This document shows positions 48,453 to 58,042 of a stretch of DNA of 64,000 bases, in pieces. The stretch's first letter is position 1; every line of letters starts with the position of its first letter. Where the stretch lies: assembly GCA_937892025.1 (NCBI GenBank), contig CALAVA010000042.1, positions 1-64,000 of the forward strand. The letters are read 5' to 3'. The notes under the pieces were generated by a model. The model saw only the letters and a program-made list of their open reading frames with translations, made no database searches and was not told the origin of the DNA. The translations under genes and the position numbers were made by a program. This DNA comes from an uncultured Bacteroidales bacterium. Its GTDB lineage: Bacteria; Bacteroidota; Bacteroidia; Bacteroidales; WCHB1-69.

Positions 48453-50171
48453 CTAAGCAACTTCATCCAACAGATTGGTGTATCTTTCAACCTCCCAGTA
48501 GATGCACTCATAATCATTGAAAGTTCCCATCTTACATTCTAAAATAAAAAAGTAGCCTAACGTCCCTGTCGCTGTGATATACTTAGAACGATAAGCACTG
48601 GTACTTAGTGTAGTCAAACTTTGTGCGTCTGTGCTTATTCCTTGAGGAATCTTGTTTGGGGTGGTGCTCTTTACTACAAGCAAGGGTGGTATGTCATTCG
48701 AGCCACCCGCAGAAATGGACATTTGATTCTGATTCTTAATCAGCAAATACATCTTTTTGCCTACCATCTGCCGAAGTCTATCAACATCGGCAATAGAGAA
48801 CGACTCTGTTGGATATATTTCAATACCGCTATCATAATAGGCAATAGGAAGATGTATGTATTGAAGAGTTGATGCCGCCGTCACTTTCAACACATTGCCA
48901 CATTTCAATGGGTTTAGAAAAAGAGAAGTTCCTGAATACACACCGAAATTACCAGCATTGCTATCGGTAATCTCCTGCACAAGATTGCTTATCATTCCCT
49001 CTACCGTCACATTGCGAAAATACCCCTTGTTGCAGGCAAGAAGACCCTGCAACAAATCCACTGCATAGTTCGGCACAAATTGAGAAGTAGAGGAAATCGT
49101 TACATTAAAAATGTCAGCAACACCACCATACACTGCGACATTATACCAGCCGCTCGTACTCACTGTAAAAGTCGCAGTAACTGTTGTATCACTATTTTTG
49201 GTGTTACTGGTCAGAATCTGCTTCCATACTGACCCACGTAGCAACCCCACATAGAGGTTCGTCGAACCTCCATTATAGAAAGCGGTAAACACTGTGTAGG
49301 AAATTCCAGACACTAAAAACACACTGCCTACATTAAGTTTGTTTCCGTATGTCGTATGCCCCCCTGTATTCAACTTTCCTTCAAACAATGAGTATGAACT
49401 CCCGGAAATGAATGATGGGGAGAAAGTCGTCCAAGACGTACTGTCAGCCGTACCAACAATCCCATGTTGCGAATACTGATAATCCCCATTGAAAATACTT
49501 GAACCAAATTGCCCAAACTTTGAAATGACAGCCTCAGTAATAAGGTACTTAAACTCTGTGTCCATAGCCGCCCAGTCACTGCTGTTATCATAGGTGGTAA
49601 GTGTCGTGGGGAAAGTGTATGTGCCATTATCCCCGACAAAGATTTTGCAGTCTGGTGACTCCTCCGACCCTATGTTGACATAAGGGGTCATGTAGTCAGT
49701 CACCACAAATGACTGCCCCGACACGTCACCCCACATCCCTGCATAGTAAGGTACACGAGACATCTTGCCTTGTATTCCTGTGTCCCCATTCTTCACCACG
49801 GCTATCTCACACTTTGCAAGATAGTCTGTTGTGCTTGAAGACCCTGCCGAATAAAGGAAGCAGACAACTGCATCAATGGATGTCGTGACCGTCAAGGATG
49901 GTGTTGCGGAGGTCGTTCCACCACTTGACGCTTGCGAGGTGTAGGTTGTTCCAGCACGAAAGAAAACCCTCCAATATGCAGCATAGGCTGTACGTGTCCC
50001 AGCCCCCACTTTCCGATAAAATCTGAATGTGGGGGTAACACTCTTGCTTGTTGTGTCTGACGCAATCACAATGTTTTCCATGTTGCACTCCACTTCGTAG
50101 AGCACGGCATCCTCCCCATCCTCAACCGTGGTAACGGAGAAATGGTTTGATATGGTTTTTGGTTCTGCCAT
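48453..50171 (-). CDS. Tail fibre/tip protein, 572 aa
   Basis: The N-terminus (ISNHFSVTTVEDGEDAVLYEVECNMENIVIASD) resembles that of the next gene upstream (ISNRFFVTAIDDGSTLHGELRAT), so the two probably dock on the same platform. The rest is Thr/Ser-rich and strand-rich. A carbohydrate-binding-like region (SGSSYSLFEGKLNTGGHTT...VAVYGGVADIFNVTI, about 255-370) is likely. The segment YAVDLLQGLLACNKGYFRNVTVEGMI resembles fibre collar repeats. Probably part of the tail adhesion apparatus. Confidence 0.7.
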   Translation of the reverse strand: MAEPKTISNHFSVTTVEDGEDAVLYEVECNMENIVIASDTTSKSVTPTFRFYRKVGAGTRTAYAAYWRVFFRAGTTYTSQASSGGTTSATPSLTVTTSIDAVVCFLYSAGSSSTTDYLAKCEIAVVKNGDTGIQGKMSRVPYYAGMWGDVSGQSFVVTDYMTPYVNIGSEESPDCKIFVGDNGTYTFPTTLTTYDNSSDWAAMDTEFKYLITEAVISKFGQFGSSIFNGDYQYSQHGIVGTADSTSWTTFSPSFISGSSYSLFEGKLNTGGHTTYGNKLNVGSVFLVSGISYTVFTAFYNGGSTNLYVGLLRGSVWKQILTSNTKNSDTTVTATFTVSTSGWYNVAVYGGVADIFNVTISSTSQFVPNYAVDLLQGLLACNKGYFRNVTVEGMISNLVQEITDSNAGNFGVYSGTSLFLNPLKCGNVLKVTAASTLQYIHLPIAYYDSGIEIYPTESFSIADVDRLRQMVGKKMYLLIKNQNQMSISAGGSNDIPPLLVVKSTTPNKIPQGISTDAQSLTTLSTSAYRSKYITATGTLGYFFILECKMGTFNDYECIYWEVERYTNLLDEVA

Positions 50172-50177
50172 ATATAA

Positions 50178-51386
50178 TCATGTTGTTGTTGCGTAGATAA
50201 TGCCAGAGAGAAAATCACTTGCCTTATTTTTGACGAGGCTATAAGGAATGTTAAGGGTAGCCTTATGGCTTGTGCTATCAGTGCTGAGAATATAATAGCC
50301 GTCTGTCCGTGCGGTAATCCCTGTGTTATACGCCGAAAGTTCTGAAACGCTATCAGTAATTTCCACAGCATCTGCCTTGTATAGTTTTATCTTGAACGCC
50401 CAACCTGTTTGTGCGGTGGCATCGCTTGCCGTTCCAACAAAAAACTCAAAAGATACGGGGTTATCACCACTATGCAAGGATGCGTTGTTACCATTCAATC
50501 CGCTACGCTGCACGTACAGGTATTCATCATCCTGCCGGTCATCAATGCCCTCTATGACGGTAAAGACAACTTGCTGCGTACCATCAACCGAGTAAAGAAA
50601 CTCGCATTTCAATGTTGCATAGTCTATCACATTTGATTCCAATATTTTGATGGCATCTTGATATGTTGTGCTATTTTCCGTTACATCACTGCCCATCGTG
50701 CTGGGGGCATCATTCAATGTGTATCTCACAGAAAAATCATTGTTGCTAATAGGACTGCCGCTTTGGTTGTACAACTGAGCGTATGCTATCACATACCCCC
50801 CCGCCTCTGTTATGTCGGACTTTCCACCGACAAAGTTGATTTGCCCAAAATAGCCATTGGAGGTGATACGAGAAATACGGACATTTGCGGTTACAGAAAA
50901 ATCTATTGATGATGTTTGCCCGATTGAATATGCTCCATTCAACGTAATAGAGTCCGTATCTGGGTTGGTTGAACTTGCAAGGTTTCCGATGATAGCCAAG
51001 GCTGGTACAAAATGCGTGCTGTCCATAGGATACTCGTTGATAACAAAGAAACGCCCGTCTATACTTTCATATCCTTGGCAACTAACTGTTGTCTCCCCCA
51101 CGGCAAACACTTTTGTTGAGCCCGAACTTGAAAATGTAATGCTGACTCCGTTGTATTGCCACGATGTACTGCCTGCGTTTGGTACTACTGGAGTAGAACC
51201 TCTCAACAGGGATAAGTATATGATAGGTGCGTTGGTGTAAGTTCCATTGGTGGTTGTTGTCCAATTTGGCACTGCCCCCGACCCGTTCCATGCCTGTGAC
51301 AAGGACTTGGTTGCACGAAGTTCACCGTGCAAGGTAGAGCCATCATCAATGGCTGTCACAAAAAATCTATTACTAATTGTGCTCAT
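50178..51386 (-). CDS. Tail fibre/structural protein, 402 aa
   Basis: Beta-rich, Ser/Thr/Asn-rich protein sharing an N-terminal ISNxFxVTxxxDG pattern with the following gene. Several Ig-like or fibronectin-like stretches are possible (ANVRISRITSNGYFGQINFVGG; IPYSLVKNKASDFLSGIIYATTT at the end). The start overlaps the previous gene by four bases. Assigned from composition and place. Confidence 0.65.
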   Translation of the reverse strand: MSTISNRFFVTAIDDGSTLHGELRATKSLSQAWNGSGAVPNWTTTTNGTYTNAPIIYLSLLRGSTPVVPNAGSTSWQYNGVSITFSSSGSTKVFAVGETTVSCQGYESIDGRFFVINEYPMDSTHFVPALAIIGNLASSTNPDTDSITLNGAYSIGQTSSIDFSVTANVRISRITSNGYFGQINFVGGKSDITEAGGYVIAYAQLYNQSGSPISNNDFSVRYTLNDAPSTMGSDVTENSTTYQDAIKILESNVIDYATLKCEFLYSVDGTQQVVFTVIEGIDDRQDDEYLYVQRSGLNGNNASLHSGDNPVSFEFFVGTASDATAQTGWAFKIKLYKADAVEITDSVSELSAYNTGITARTDGYYILSTDSTSHKATLNIPYSLVKNKASDFLSGIIYATTT

Positions 51387-51709
51387 TCTTCTTCTGTATT
51401 TTCTGTTTTAACTTCTTGTTCCTCCTCTTGGATTCCCTCCTGATGGTTTGATGTGCCATCTTCAATGTTCAATCCTTCGTCACCAAACTTGTAACCATTT
51501 GCCTTAATAAGTTCATCTGCCTCACGTTTGCTGATTTTTTCAATTCCCGTCAGCCCCGTAATGTATTCATCTGTCGTAAAGCGAACACGTTTCAGGTCTC
51601 GGTCGTTAAGAATGTACCGCCCATCTACGGTGCGGTATCTTGTGGCAAGCATTCCGCTACGGAGTGCTATATCCCTGCTTGCCAGATAAAGTGAAGTGTC
51701 TAATGCCAT
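51383..51709 (-). CDS. Hypothetical tail-associated protein, 108 aa
   Basis: A compact first part (DTSLYLASRDIALRSGMLATRYRTVDGRYILNDRDLKRV) and a Glu-rich tail (EEEQEVKTENTEEE). It lies between fibre genes and is coupled to the next by ATGA. May be a small tail adaptor or chaperone. Confidence 0.6.
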   Translation of the reverse strand: MALDTSLYLASRDIALRSGMLATRYRTVDGRYILNDRDLKRVRFTTDEYITGLTGIEKISKREADELIKANGYKFGDEGLNIEDGTSNHQEGIQEEEQEVKTENTEEE

Positions 51710-51729
51710 ATTCTTAAATTTTTAATGAA

Positions 51730-52962
51730 TTATACTCGCTGATAAACTAACGCACCGCTTGACGTAACTGGATTTCCACTTCTGTCATAAACCACTTCGT
51801 ATGCCCCACGTAGATAGACCTCTGCTCCCACTATGGTTGAAGGCATCTGTCCGTTGGTCTTGACATTGATAAGGTCTGACGATTCCAAAAACATCTCTGT
51901 CCCCCATCCTATGACATCTGCCTGCGGAGAATTGTTGCTAAGAATGGATGTTCTGTATTTAGTCCACTTGAACAGAAGATTACTGCCTACAATGCTATCG
52001 TTAAGCGTTTTTCCATCCGCATTAACAATCTGGCGGAATCTTTTGCCATTGCTTGCAAGGTTTACCGCCGAACCATCATTAGTGTATGTGATGGAATCAA
52101 GCGATGGCACATCCCAAGACATTGTGAGGTAACGCTTTGACGGATAAAGAGGAGTGGATGCACTGCTGCTTGCCTTGCACCTGCAAATGATGTTTATTTT
52201 CTCTGTGTACAGAGCATCCACCACAAGCGTGCTCGTGCCCTGTCCGCTCACATAACAAGGAAACACAGGAACAGATACACCGCTAATTGTCGTTGTCTCA
52301 TCTATCAGCGTTTCTGTCGTATGAGTGTCATCCGTTGCATACCAAAGGAAATATACGTCATTGGTCTTATCTGCATTTTCCACCATCGCCTTTGCAACAA
52401 ACGTCTTTTGCGAAGAGGCTGTACCCAATGGATTATAAGGTGTGTTTTTTTCAGCCAATACCGTTATAAAGGGCATATTGACTGTTGCATCTTGATTTGT
52501 TGTCAACTTCACGGATGCCGTCAACCTTATGGTGTCATTGGTGCTACGTGGGTCAACATAATCAACCACACATCGAATCTCAACACCTGTATTGGTCGCC
52601 ACGTTCTTTCTAACCACAAGTGTAGTTCCTGATTTGTAGTAATCATCCGTGTTGGTTGTGGATGTAATTTCCGTCTCGGCATACACGCCCGTAGATTCAT
52701 TCAACACATAAGTGTACCAATGTATTGTTGTGTATGACGTGATGGTGTACTTCCTTCCGCTGTCGGGGTCGTAAGCCTGAACAATAGGGGTAAGCACAAG
52801 TGGTGTGCTTTGACGGTTAGGGCTGAACTGTGAACCAGCAGCCGCACTCACATCATACCATTGTTCCAAGGTGTCTGATGCTACAAGGTCAAAAAAGTCC
52901 GTTAGTGGTGTAAGTGTGGTGTCCACCACCATCGGCTGAGATATGTTTAGTCTTGTTCCCAT
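51730..52962 (-). CDS. Tail structural protein with Ig-like segments, 410 aa
   Basis: Thr/Ser/Val-rich, strand-rich protein with repeated segments of about 80-100 residues reminiscent of Ig-like domains. No enzymatic motif. It follows the tail-tip gene by two bases, consistent with a distal tail role. Confidence 0.6.
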   Translation of the reverse strand: MGTRLNISQPMVVDTTLTPLTDFFDLVASDTLEQWYDVSAAAGSQFSPNRQSTPLVLTPIVQAYDPDSGRKYTITSYTTIHWYTYVLNESTGVYAETEITSTTNTDDYYKSGTTLVVRKNVATNTGVEIRCVVDYVDPRSTNDTIRLTASVKLTTNQDATVNMPFITVLAEKNTPYNPLGTASSQKTFVAKAMVENADKTNDVYFLWYATDDTHTTETLIDETTTISGVSVPVFPCYVSGQGTSTLVVDALYTEKINIICRCKASSSASTPLYPSKRYLTMSWDVPSLDSITYTNDGSAVNLASNGKRFRQIVNADGKTLNDSIVGSNLLFKWTKYRTSILSNNSPQADVIGWGTEMFLESSDLINVKTNGQMPSTIVGAEVYLRGAYEVVYDRSGNPVTSSGALVYQRV

Positions 52963-52964
52963 AT

Positions 52965-55900
52965 TTATACAATTACTTGGTTATCAACTATTCTTGTTGT
53001 TCTTCCGTCATTCACCACAACTGTACAGGTAAACACAGTTTTCCATCCTCGCGTCCACCCTACTGGCATATCATCATTGGTAAGTGAAAGCACCCTTGTG
53101 GTTGTATGGTTTGAGTCCCATACAGCATCGGCTGCTGTTGCCGCTTGCCCATTTTGCGAGATTCTTGTCCAAGACCAATAGGAATCAGAAATGTCGCTTG
53201 TTATATCCACATTCCCGATGTATAGGTGAGGTGTAACCGTGGTCTGTACATCGCCCACACGAAACTTGTCGCCATTGCTTGATACAAACTCAATCGTGTA
53301 GTTCTCGTTCCCATCCACCAAACGCCAATACAGAGAGTTCCATGCAGGTTCGTGATAGGTGCTCACTCCACCCACGACAACAGGTTGGCTAATCAGACAT
53401 ACCCATGTGCCAGATTTGTGACGGACGGTGTGCGTTTCAAACTGCTGTGATTTTACATTCCAAGACGTGTTGTAATATATACCGTGCTTGGGTGCAGGCA
53501 GGTTTACCGTATCGCCATATTCATCAGTCCATGTTCCGCTTGCAGTATTGCCATCCACCCAATCACCGCAATGCACAGTAACAGGAACGGGAGCACCCTT
53601 TATATCCACCTTAATCAAGTCTGAATAAATCAGACCTTGTGCATAGAGATAATCCCTGTCCGCCAAATGAGGATGCTCTCTCAGCAATCTTTCCCAACTG
53701 CCCCATTGACGGATAAAGTCGGGGATATTGCCAAGAACCGTGCCAAAGTTCCCTTCTTCAAGAATCGGAGATGAAACGGAATTGAGTTTCATCAGACGAC
53801 CTTCAGAGGTGGAGATGTAGAAGAAAGACTGGCGTTGCTTGATGGATGCAAGTTCAGATGCATTTTCAGTTTCATAGTTCAGACATCCCCAACGCCCCAC
53901 CACCATGTCAATGCAGGGTGCAAAGTTCTTGTCTTGTGCTATTTCATTGTCTGGGAACAAAGCCACACGTACCTGATTCAGTCCAAGGGTGTTGTCGGTG
54001 TTTCTGTCAGCAACAACATACATCCACGATGTGAAATACTTGTTGTTGCCAGCGTCATACTGCTGCTCCTCCCACTCCGCTGATTCTGGGTCAACCACGG
54101 GCAAACGACCTTCCCTTTCGGCAACGTAATTAGCAGCAAGGGTGTTGATGATTCCCTTTAAGATGTTTCCGTAACGCTGTGCTGTAAAGTACCCCTCCCA
54201 TTTTTCCTTGAATGTAAGGATGTAAGTGGAATCATCTCCTTCCGTAATGTCTTCAATTTGGTCGTTGTCGGTGAATATGGTATCACCCTCTTGTGCTTGC
54301 AGTCGATTGATGCGTAGTTCATCAACCTCCAAGTAATCACGAACTTTAAGCGATGCCACCTCCAAATTGCCATATTCGTCAATATTCCACCCTGCAAATC
54401 CTGCATTGTACAGCGTTGACCTCAAAACTTGGTTGTGCTCAACTCCGTCACCCGTAGGCTTTCCGAAGAACACATCTCCCTGTAAACGGGATGTCCCACT
54501 TACGGTTTGGTTTCCTCCTACACTTTCATTCCCATTTACGGAAGAATTGCCATGTATGGTAGCATTTCTATCAACTTCAAGTTCCCCTACACCTATCTTG
54601 TAAGGCGTACTGTCATTCTTTACCTTTGAAAGTTTTTTCTCCAGTTCAGACCAAATGTTTCTGTTGTAAGTCTGACGAAGAACGGCAACCAAAGAACCTA
54701 ACTTTTCAACACTATCAGCAACCTGTCCTAACTGGTTAAGTACAATTTCAATGTTATCAGTAAGCGTAATGTCATATTGCGGCAAAACACCTTCACCATA
54801 CTTGATAGTAAGTTGCTTGACAAACAACGACAAAGGCTCAGCATTGCCACCAAAACCAAATCGTATAACCGTATTGGGGCGTATCTGTTCAAGAATATCC
54901 GTGTGGTTGTAAAGGAATGCCTCATCAAACTTCAATGGATAGTCGTAATAGTACACGTTGTTCTCCAGCATGTACGACTTCATTTCATCGTCCAGCCTTT
55001 GTTCCGCATTGGTGATATACTCTTGTGGAAGAGATATGCCCAATACAACAAACTCATTACCGTTGCTGGGGTATTGATACCTGTTAGGCATCAACGTGCC
55101 GAAAGTGTTAGTGTCTTTCTGTACGACAATATTGATGCTTCCCAAGTTTGACTTTGGGTATTTTGTCAAATCACGCTGTTCACCATTAGGCAAGAAATTT
55201 CCATCAGAATCATAGAAATTACTTTTGTAGTCCTCCCAATCTACATATACCGTAAACGTGCATCCAAGACAAGCACCACTACGCATGTTCACCTGCATTT
55301 CCTCTGTAATTGCCGCACAAGCGTACAAGTCAAAAGAAAGTGTTGGCAATGTTAATTGGAAATAGGATTGAACATAATTGCCATCATCATCTATGCTGTC
55401 ATCCCATCCACTTGCAGGAGTAAGGTCGTCATTTAGCGGTGTTGCACCTAAAATCGTCACATTGCTTTGCCCATCATCCATCTCTGGCTTGATGTCAAAT
55501 TCGTGGCTTTCGTATGATGGTGCAAGCAGGTTTATTTCATTTACGTACTGCCAATCCTGTGTAGAAACTGCATCGTAGTAGTCAACAAGTTCAATGTCGG
55601 GGTTATAGTTCGGATTTGTACTCCCATCTGAAAGATAAGGGCTAACCTTGTTGAACACGCTTTCGCTATAAACGGATGGCATCAAGTGTGTTCTTGTGAA
55701 CGGGTGCTTGATAAGTTTTACGACTGCGCCGCCTACAATCCCATCATAAATGGGATAAGAATTAGGGTCGGCAGAATTGCTATTTATTGTGTATTTCCAA
55801 TTAGGATTGCCGTACCACCTTATTTGCGGATAGCCATACGGGATGTTGTTCTCGCTTCCATATCCTGCAATTCGGGTGATTATCTTGTTGTTTCGTGGTG

Positions 55901-56630
55901 TTCGGGAATTGTTCTTCAAGCCTACATCTTTACCAAACTGAAAGACAAAGTTTTCGTTGTTTACAACAATCTCGTTGGATGGTAAACCAAATTCAACCTT
56001 GAATCGTTTGCCATTGGAATAATATTGCTCTCCGCTCTTTATCTGCGAAACAACGTATGGCAAACCCCACGTTTCATATCCCGTCTTTAAGGAATCAGCA
56101 ATGGTGTTATTGTCAAAGGAAAGAACTTCGCTTAACTCATCATCTTTCTCCTCTGGGAAAGAGCCAGACTTTACAACAATCCATTCCGTTCCCTCCAAGT
56201 TCTTGTTAATCTTGTCAATGTAGTCTTGTGGCTTACCAATCCAGTTGAATGTCTTGTTTTCAGACAGATACCGTTTTTCATCATCACTTACGGCTACATC
56301 GCTAAATGGCAGGTTGGCAAGAATGTACATGGGATGGTAGAACTCAAAAGAGTATTTTGTCATACCTTTTAAGTCCGAATTGTCGCTTACCAATCCCTCA
56401 CGCACAATGGTAGGTGGATTTACAAGGGTGTACTTGACATCGTTGTATTCCACATATTCCTGCATCGTGCATTCCAGATGGTTGTTCTTGTAGTACGCAT
56501 CACCCGTAATCTTGTCGCCAAGTGACATGACCACACTATCCACGGTTGCCTTGCGTAGCACAAGCCCGTGGAAAGAAGAATCATCTGCATTCTTAATCGG
56601 GAATGATATGTTTCTGCCTAATGTCGCCAT
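52965..56630 (-). CDS. Tail-tip (central fibre/Tal-like) protein, 1221 aa
   Basis: The largest gene in the window. The N-terminal ~400 residues (NADDSSFHGLVLRKATVDSVVMSLGD...KYSFEFYHPMYIL) look like the baseplate-hub domain of siphophage tail-tip proteins. A middle region (VEKLGSLVAVLRQTYNRNIWSELEKKLSK) is coiled coil. Short GN-rich turns (DRNATIHGNSSVNGNESVGGNQTV, about 695-720) suggest a beta-helix. The C-terminus has Ig-like stretches. It anchors the fibres encoded downstream. Its start overlaps the spanin gene by 13 bases. Confidence 0.75.
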   Translation of the reverse strand: MATLGRNISFPIKNADDSSFHGLVLRKATVDSVVMSLGDKITGDAYYKNNHLECTMQEYVEYNDVKYTLVNPPTIVREGLVSDNSDLKGMTKYSFEFYHPMYILANLPFSDVAVSDDEKRYLSENKTFNWIGKPQDYIDKINKNLEGTEWIVVKSGSFPEEKDDELSEVLSFDNNTIADSLKTGYETWGLPYVVSQIKSGEQYYSNGKRFKVEFGLPSNEIVVNNENFVFQFGKDVGLKNNSRTPRNNKIITRIAGYGSENNIPYGYPQIRWYGNPNWKYTINSNSADPNSYPIYDGIVGGAVVKLIKHPFTRTHLMPSVYSESVFNKVSPYLSDGSTNPNYNPDIELVDYYDAVSTQDWQYVNEINLLAPSYESHEFDIKPEMDDGQSNVTILGATPLNDDLTPASGWDDSIDDDGNYVQSYFQLTLPTLSFDLYACAAITEEMQVNMRSGACLGCTFTVYVDWEDYKSNFYDSDGNFLPNGEQRDLTKYPKSNLGSINIVVQKDTNTFGTLMPNRYQYPSNGNEFVVLGISLPQEYITNAEQRLDDEMKSYMLENNVYYYDYPLKFDEAFLYNHTDILEQIRPNTVIRFGFGGNAEPLSLFVKQLTIKYGEGVLPQYDITLTDNIEIVLNQLGQVADSVEKLGSLVAVLRQTYNRNIWSELEKKLSKVKNDSTPYKIGVGELEVDRNATIHGNSSVNGNESVGGNQTVSGTSRLQGDVFFGKPTGDGVEHNQVLRSTLYNAGFAGWNIDEYGNLEVASLKVRDYLEVDELRINRLQAQEGDTIFTDNDQIEDITEGDDSTYILTFKEKWEGYFTAQRYGNILKGIINTLAANYVAEREGRLPVVDPESAEWEEQQYDAGNNKYFTSWMYVVADRNTDNTLGLNQVRVALFPDNEIAQDKNFAPCIDMVVGRWGCLNYETENASELASIKQRQSFFYISTSEGRLMKLNSVSSPILEEGNFGTVLGNIPDFIRQWGSWERLLREHPHLADRDYLYAQGLIYSDLIKVDIKGAPVPVTVHCGDWVDGNTASGTWTDEYGDTVNLPAPKHGIYYNTSWNVKSQQFETHTVRHKSGTWVCLISQPVVVGGVSTYHEPAWNSLYWRLVDGNENYTIEFVSSNGDKFRVGDVQTTVTPHLYIGNVDITSDISDSYWSWTRISQNGQAATAADAVWDSNHTTTRVLSLTNDDMPVGWTRGWKTVFTCTVVVNDGRTTRIVDNQVIV

Positions 56631-57004
56631 CTATATAGTTTTACAAATGCAAAGATAATAATAATAATCCAACTAACCAAAGAATAATAACACCAATTTG
56701 GAATTACTTTCTTTTCTTGTGTCACTTTCTCCTTTAAGATATGTACAGAATCTCTATAACAAGTGTCAATTCGTTCTACAACCCTGTCCTTATATTGTAT
56801 TTTCTGCACATACTTTGTGTTATATACGGTGTCACCAATTTGGTAGATGGTATGAAACACGCTGTCATGTACGTTGTTGATTAACGTGTCATGCTGTATC
56901 TTTGTCTCATACTTGATTACCTCCCTATCCACATATTCAACTTTTGTCTTGGTGGCACAAGAAAGCAATGTTAAAACTAATATGAGCGGCAACATTTTCT
57001 TCAT
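56618..57004 (-). CDS. Unimolecular spanin (u-spanin), putative
   Basis: A 128-aa protein with a lipoprotein signal at the start (MKKMLPLILVLTLLSC, Cys16) and one transmembrane segment at the end (SLVSWIIIIIFAFVKLY), spanning the periplasm with a strand-rich middle. That two-ended topology is exactly that of u-spanins such as phage T1 gp11, which fuse inner and outer membranes in the last lysis step. It lies in the lysis cassette. The alternative is an unrelated membrane lipoprotein. Confidence 0.75.
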   Translation of the reverse strand: MKKMLPLILVLTLLSCATKTKVEYVDREVIKYETKIQHDTLINNVHDSVFHTIYQIGDTVYNTKYVQKIQYKDRVVERIDTCYRDSVHILKEKVTQEKKVIPNWCYYSLVSWIIIIIFAFVKLYRWRH

Positions 57005-57219
57005 AGCACCAACCTTAACAAAATAACATTTACAATGTAGCCGACTGCACCAATTAGGGAATATCTGTAAATATCATCCTTTTCAACATCAAATTTGTAG
57101 TTGTCAGATTGATACACCTCCCTTATCATCCAGAATGCGATAGCAATGCCACCGAACAATGCGGATGATATGAAACAAAGTATGCTTCCAATAATATTCC
57201 TCTTGTCTTTTGTTTCCAT
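57001..57219 (-). CDS. Two-TM holin-like protein, 72 aa
   Basis: Two hydrophobic segments (IIGSILCFISSALFGGIAIAF and YSLIGAVGYIVNVILLRLVL) flank a charged loop, typical of class II holins. It lies between endolysin and spanin genes and overlaps the spanin gene by four bases. Either it or the 124-aa protein upstream should be the holin. Confidence 0.65.
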   Translation of the reverse strand: METKDKRNIIGSILCFISSALFGGIAIAFWMIREVYQSDNYKFDVEKDDIYRYSLIGAVGYIVNVILLRLVL

Positions 57220-57220
57220 A

Positions 57221-57667
57221 TTACTTCACTATTGTGTATATTGTTTTCCCATTTTTCTTTGTGGCTGCCAACACCTGCTTTCTTTTCTTGTATCTGCTGA
57301 AAGACACATGCACCCAGTCATAATTATACTCATTGATTAGTTGGTCATAGGGGAGATTCATTTGCCTTATGAGGTCAAAAATAACCTTGTTCTCTTTCGG
57401 GTCATCGCTCACGCTTCTTATGTCTGCCGCCTCGCCTTTTGTGTGTTGCGAGTTGGCTGCACCCCCTACCGCCTTGTTTAACTTTACAGAACGATAACCG
57501 GATGTGACGATAATCGGTTTTCCGTATGCTTCACGAAGTGGGTCAAGTACATTCTCAACCAAAGCCACAAGTGCATTTGTAATGTCTTGTGTCGGCTTAT
57601 TGTCTATGCCTTTTCGTTTTGCTGTCGCCGATGCCGTAAGTTCCTTAATTGTAAAGTATTTCATCAT
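57221..57667 (-). CDS. Endolysin: M15-family peptidase
   Basis: A 148-aa zinc peptidase. PIIVTSGYRS (51-60), SQHTKGEAADI (73-83, ligands His75 and Asp82) and WVHVS (118-122, ligand His120) match peptidase M15_3. It cuts peptide bonds in peptidoglycan. No signal peptide is present, so it needs a holin for release. The ATG two codons in is equally possible. The gene overlaps its upstream neighbour by four bases. Confidence 0.9.
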   Translation of the reverse strand: MMKYFTIKELTASATAKRKGIDNKPTQDITNALVALVENVLDPLREAYGKPIIVTSGYRSVKLNKAVGGAANSQHTKGEAADIRSVSDDPKENKVIFDLIRQMNLPYDQLINEYNYDWVHVSFSRYKKRKQVLAATKKNGKTIYTIVK

Positions 57668-58038
57668 TCTTTCTTCCCTCTCTTTTCGCTTAAAGATTCT
57701 ATCTGTCGCCCTTGCCTTGCAATATCCCGTCTAAGGTCGGTTATCTGCTTTTCAAGTTCAATGATTTTATCTCGAAGCATATTGTTTTCTTCTCGCAATT
57801 TTTCGTTTTCTTTTCTAAGCAAATCCCTGTCATTGCGGATGTATTCACAACTTTCTTTCAAGTCTGAAATCGTCTGCTGGTACACATCCTGCATGGCTTT
57901 CCACCCCTCGGCTTCCTTTTGCGTGGCTTCTCCATTTGCCCCACGTTTGTATGCCTTGTAAGTCACAAACCAACCACCACCTGCAACAAGTGTTATGATG
58001 GGTAAGACTATCTCCAATATGATTTCTGTTACTGTCAT
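57664..58038 (-). CDS. Membrane plus coiled-coil lysis protein (holin-like), 124 aa
   Basis: One N-terminal transmembrane segment (IILEIVLPIITLVAGGGWFVTY, residues 5-26), then a long coiled coil (60-118, IRNDRDLLRKENEKLREENNML) and a basic tail. Single-pass holins or i-spanin-like proteins look like this. The position, directly before the endolysin and overlapping it, supports a role in lysis. Confidence 0.65.
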   Translation of the reverse strand: MTVTEIILEIVLPIITLVAGGGWFVTYKAYKRGANGEATQKEAEGWKAMQDVYQQTISDLKESCEYIRNDRDLLRKENEKLREENNMLRDKIIELEKQITDLRRDIARQGRQIESLSEKRGKKE

Positions 58039-58042
58039 TGTC

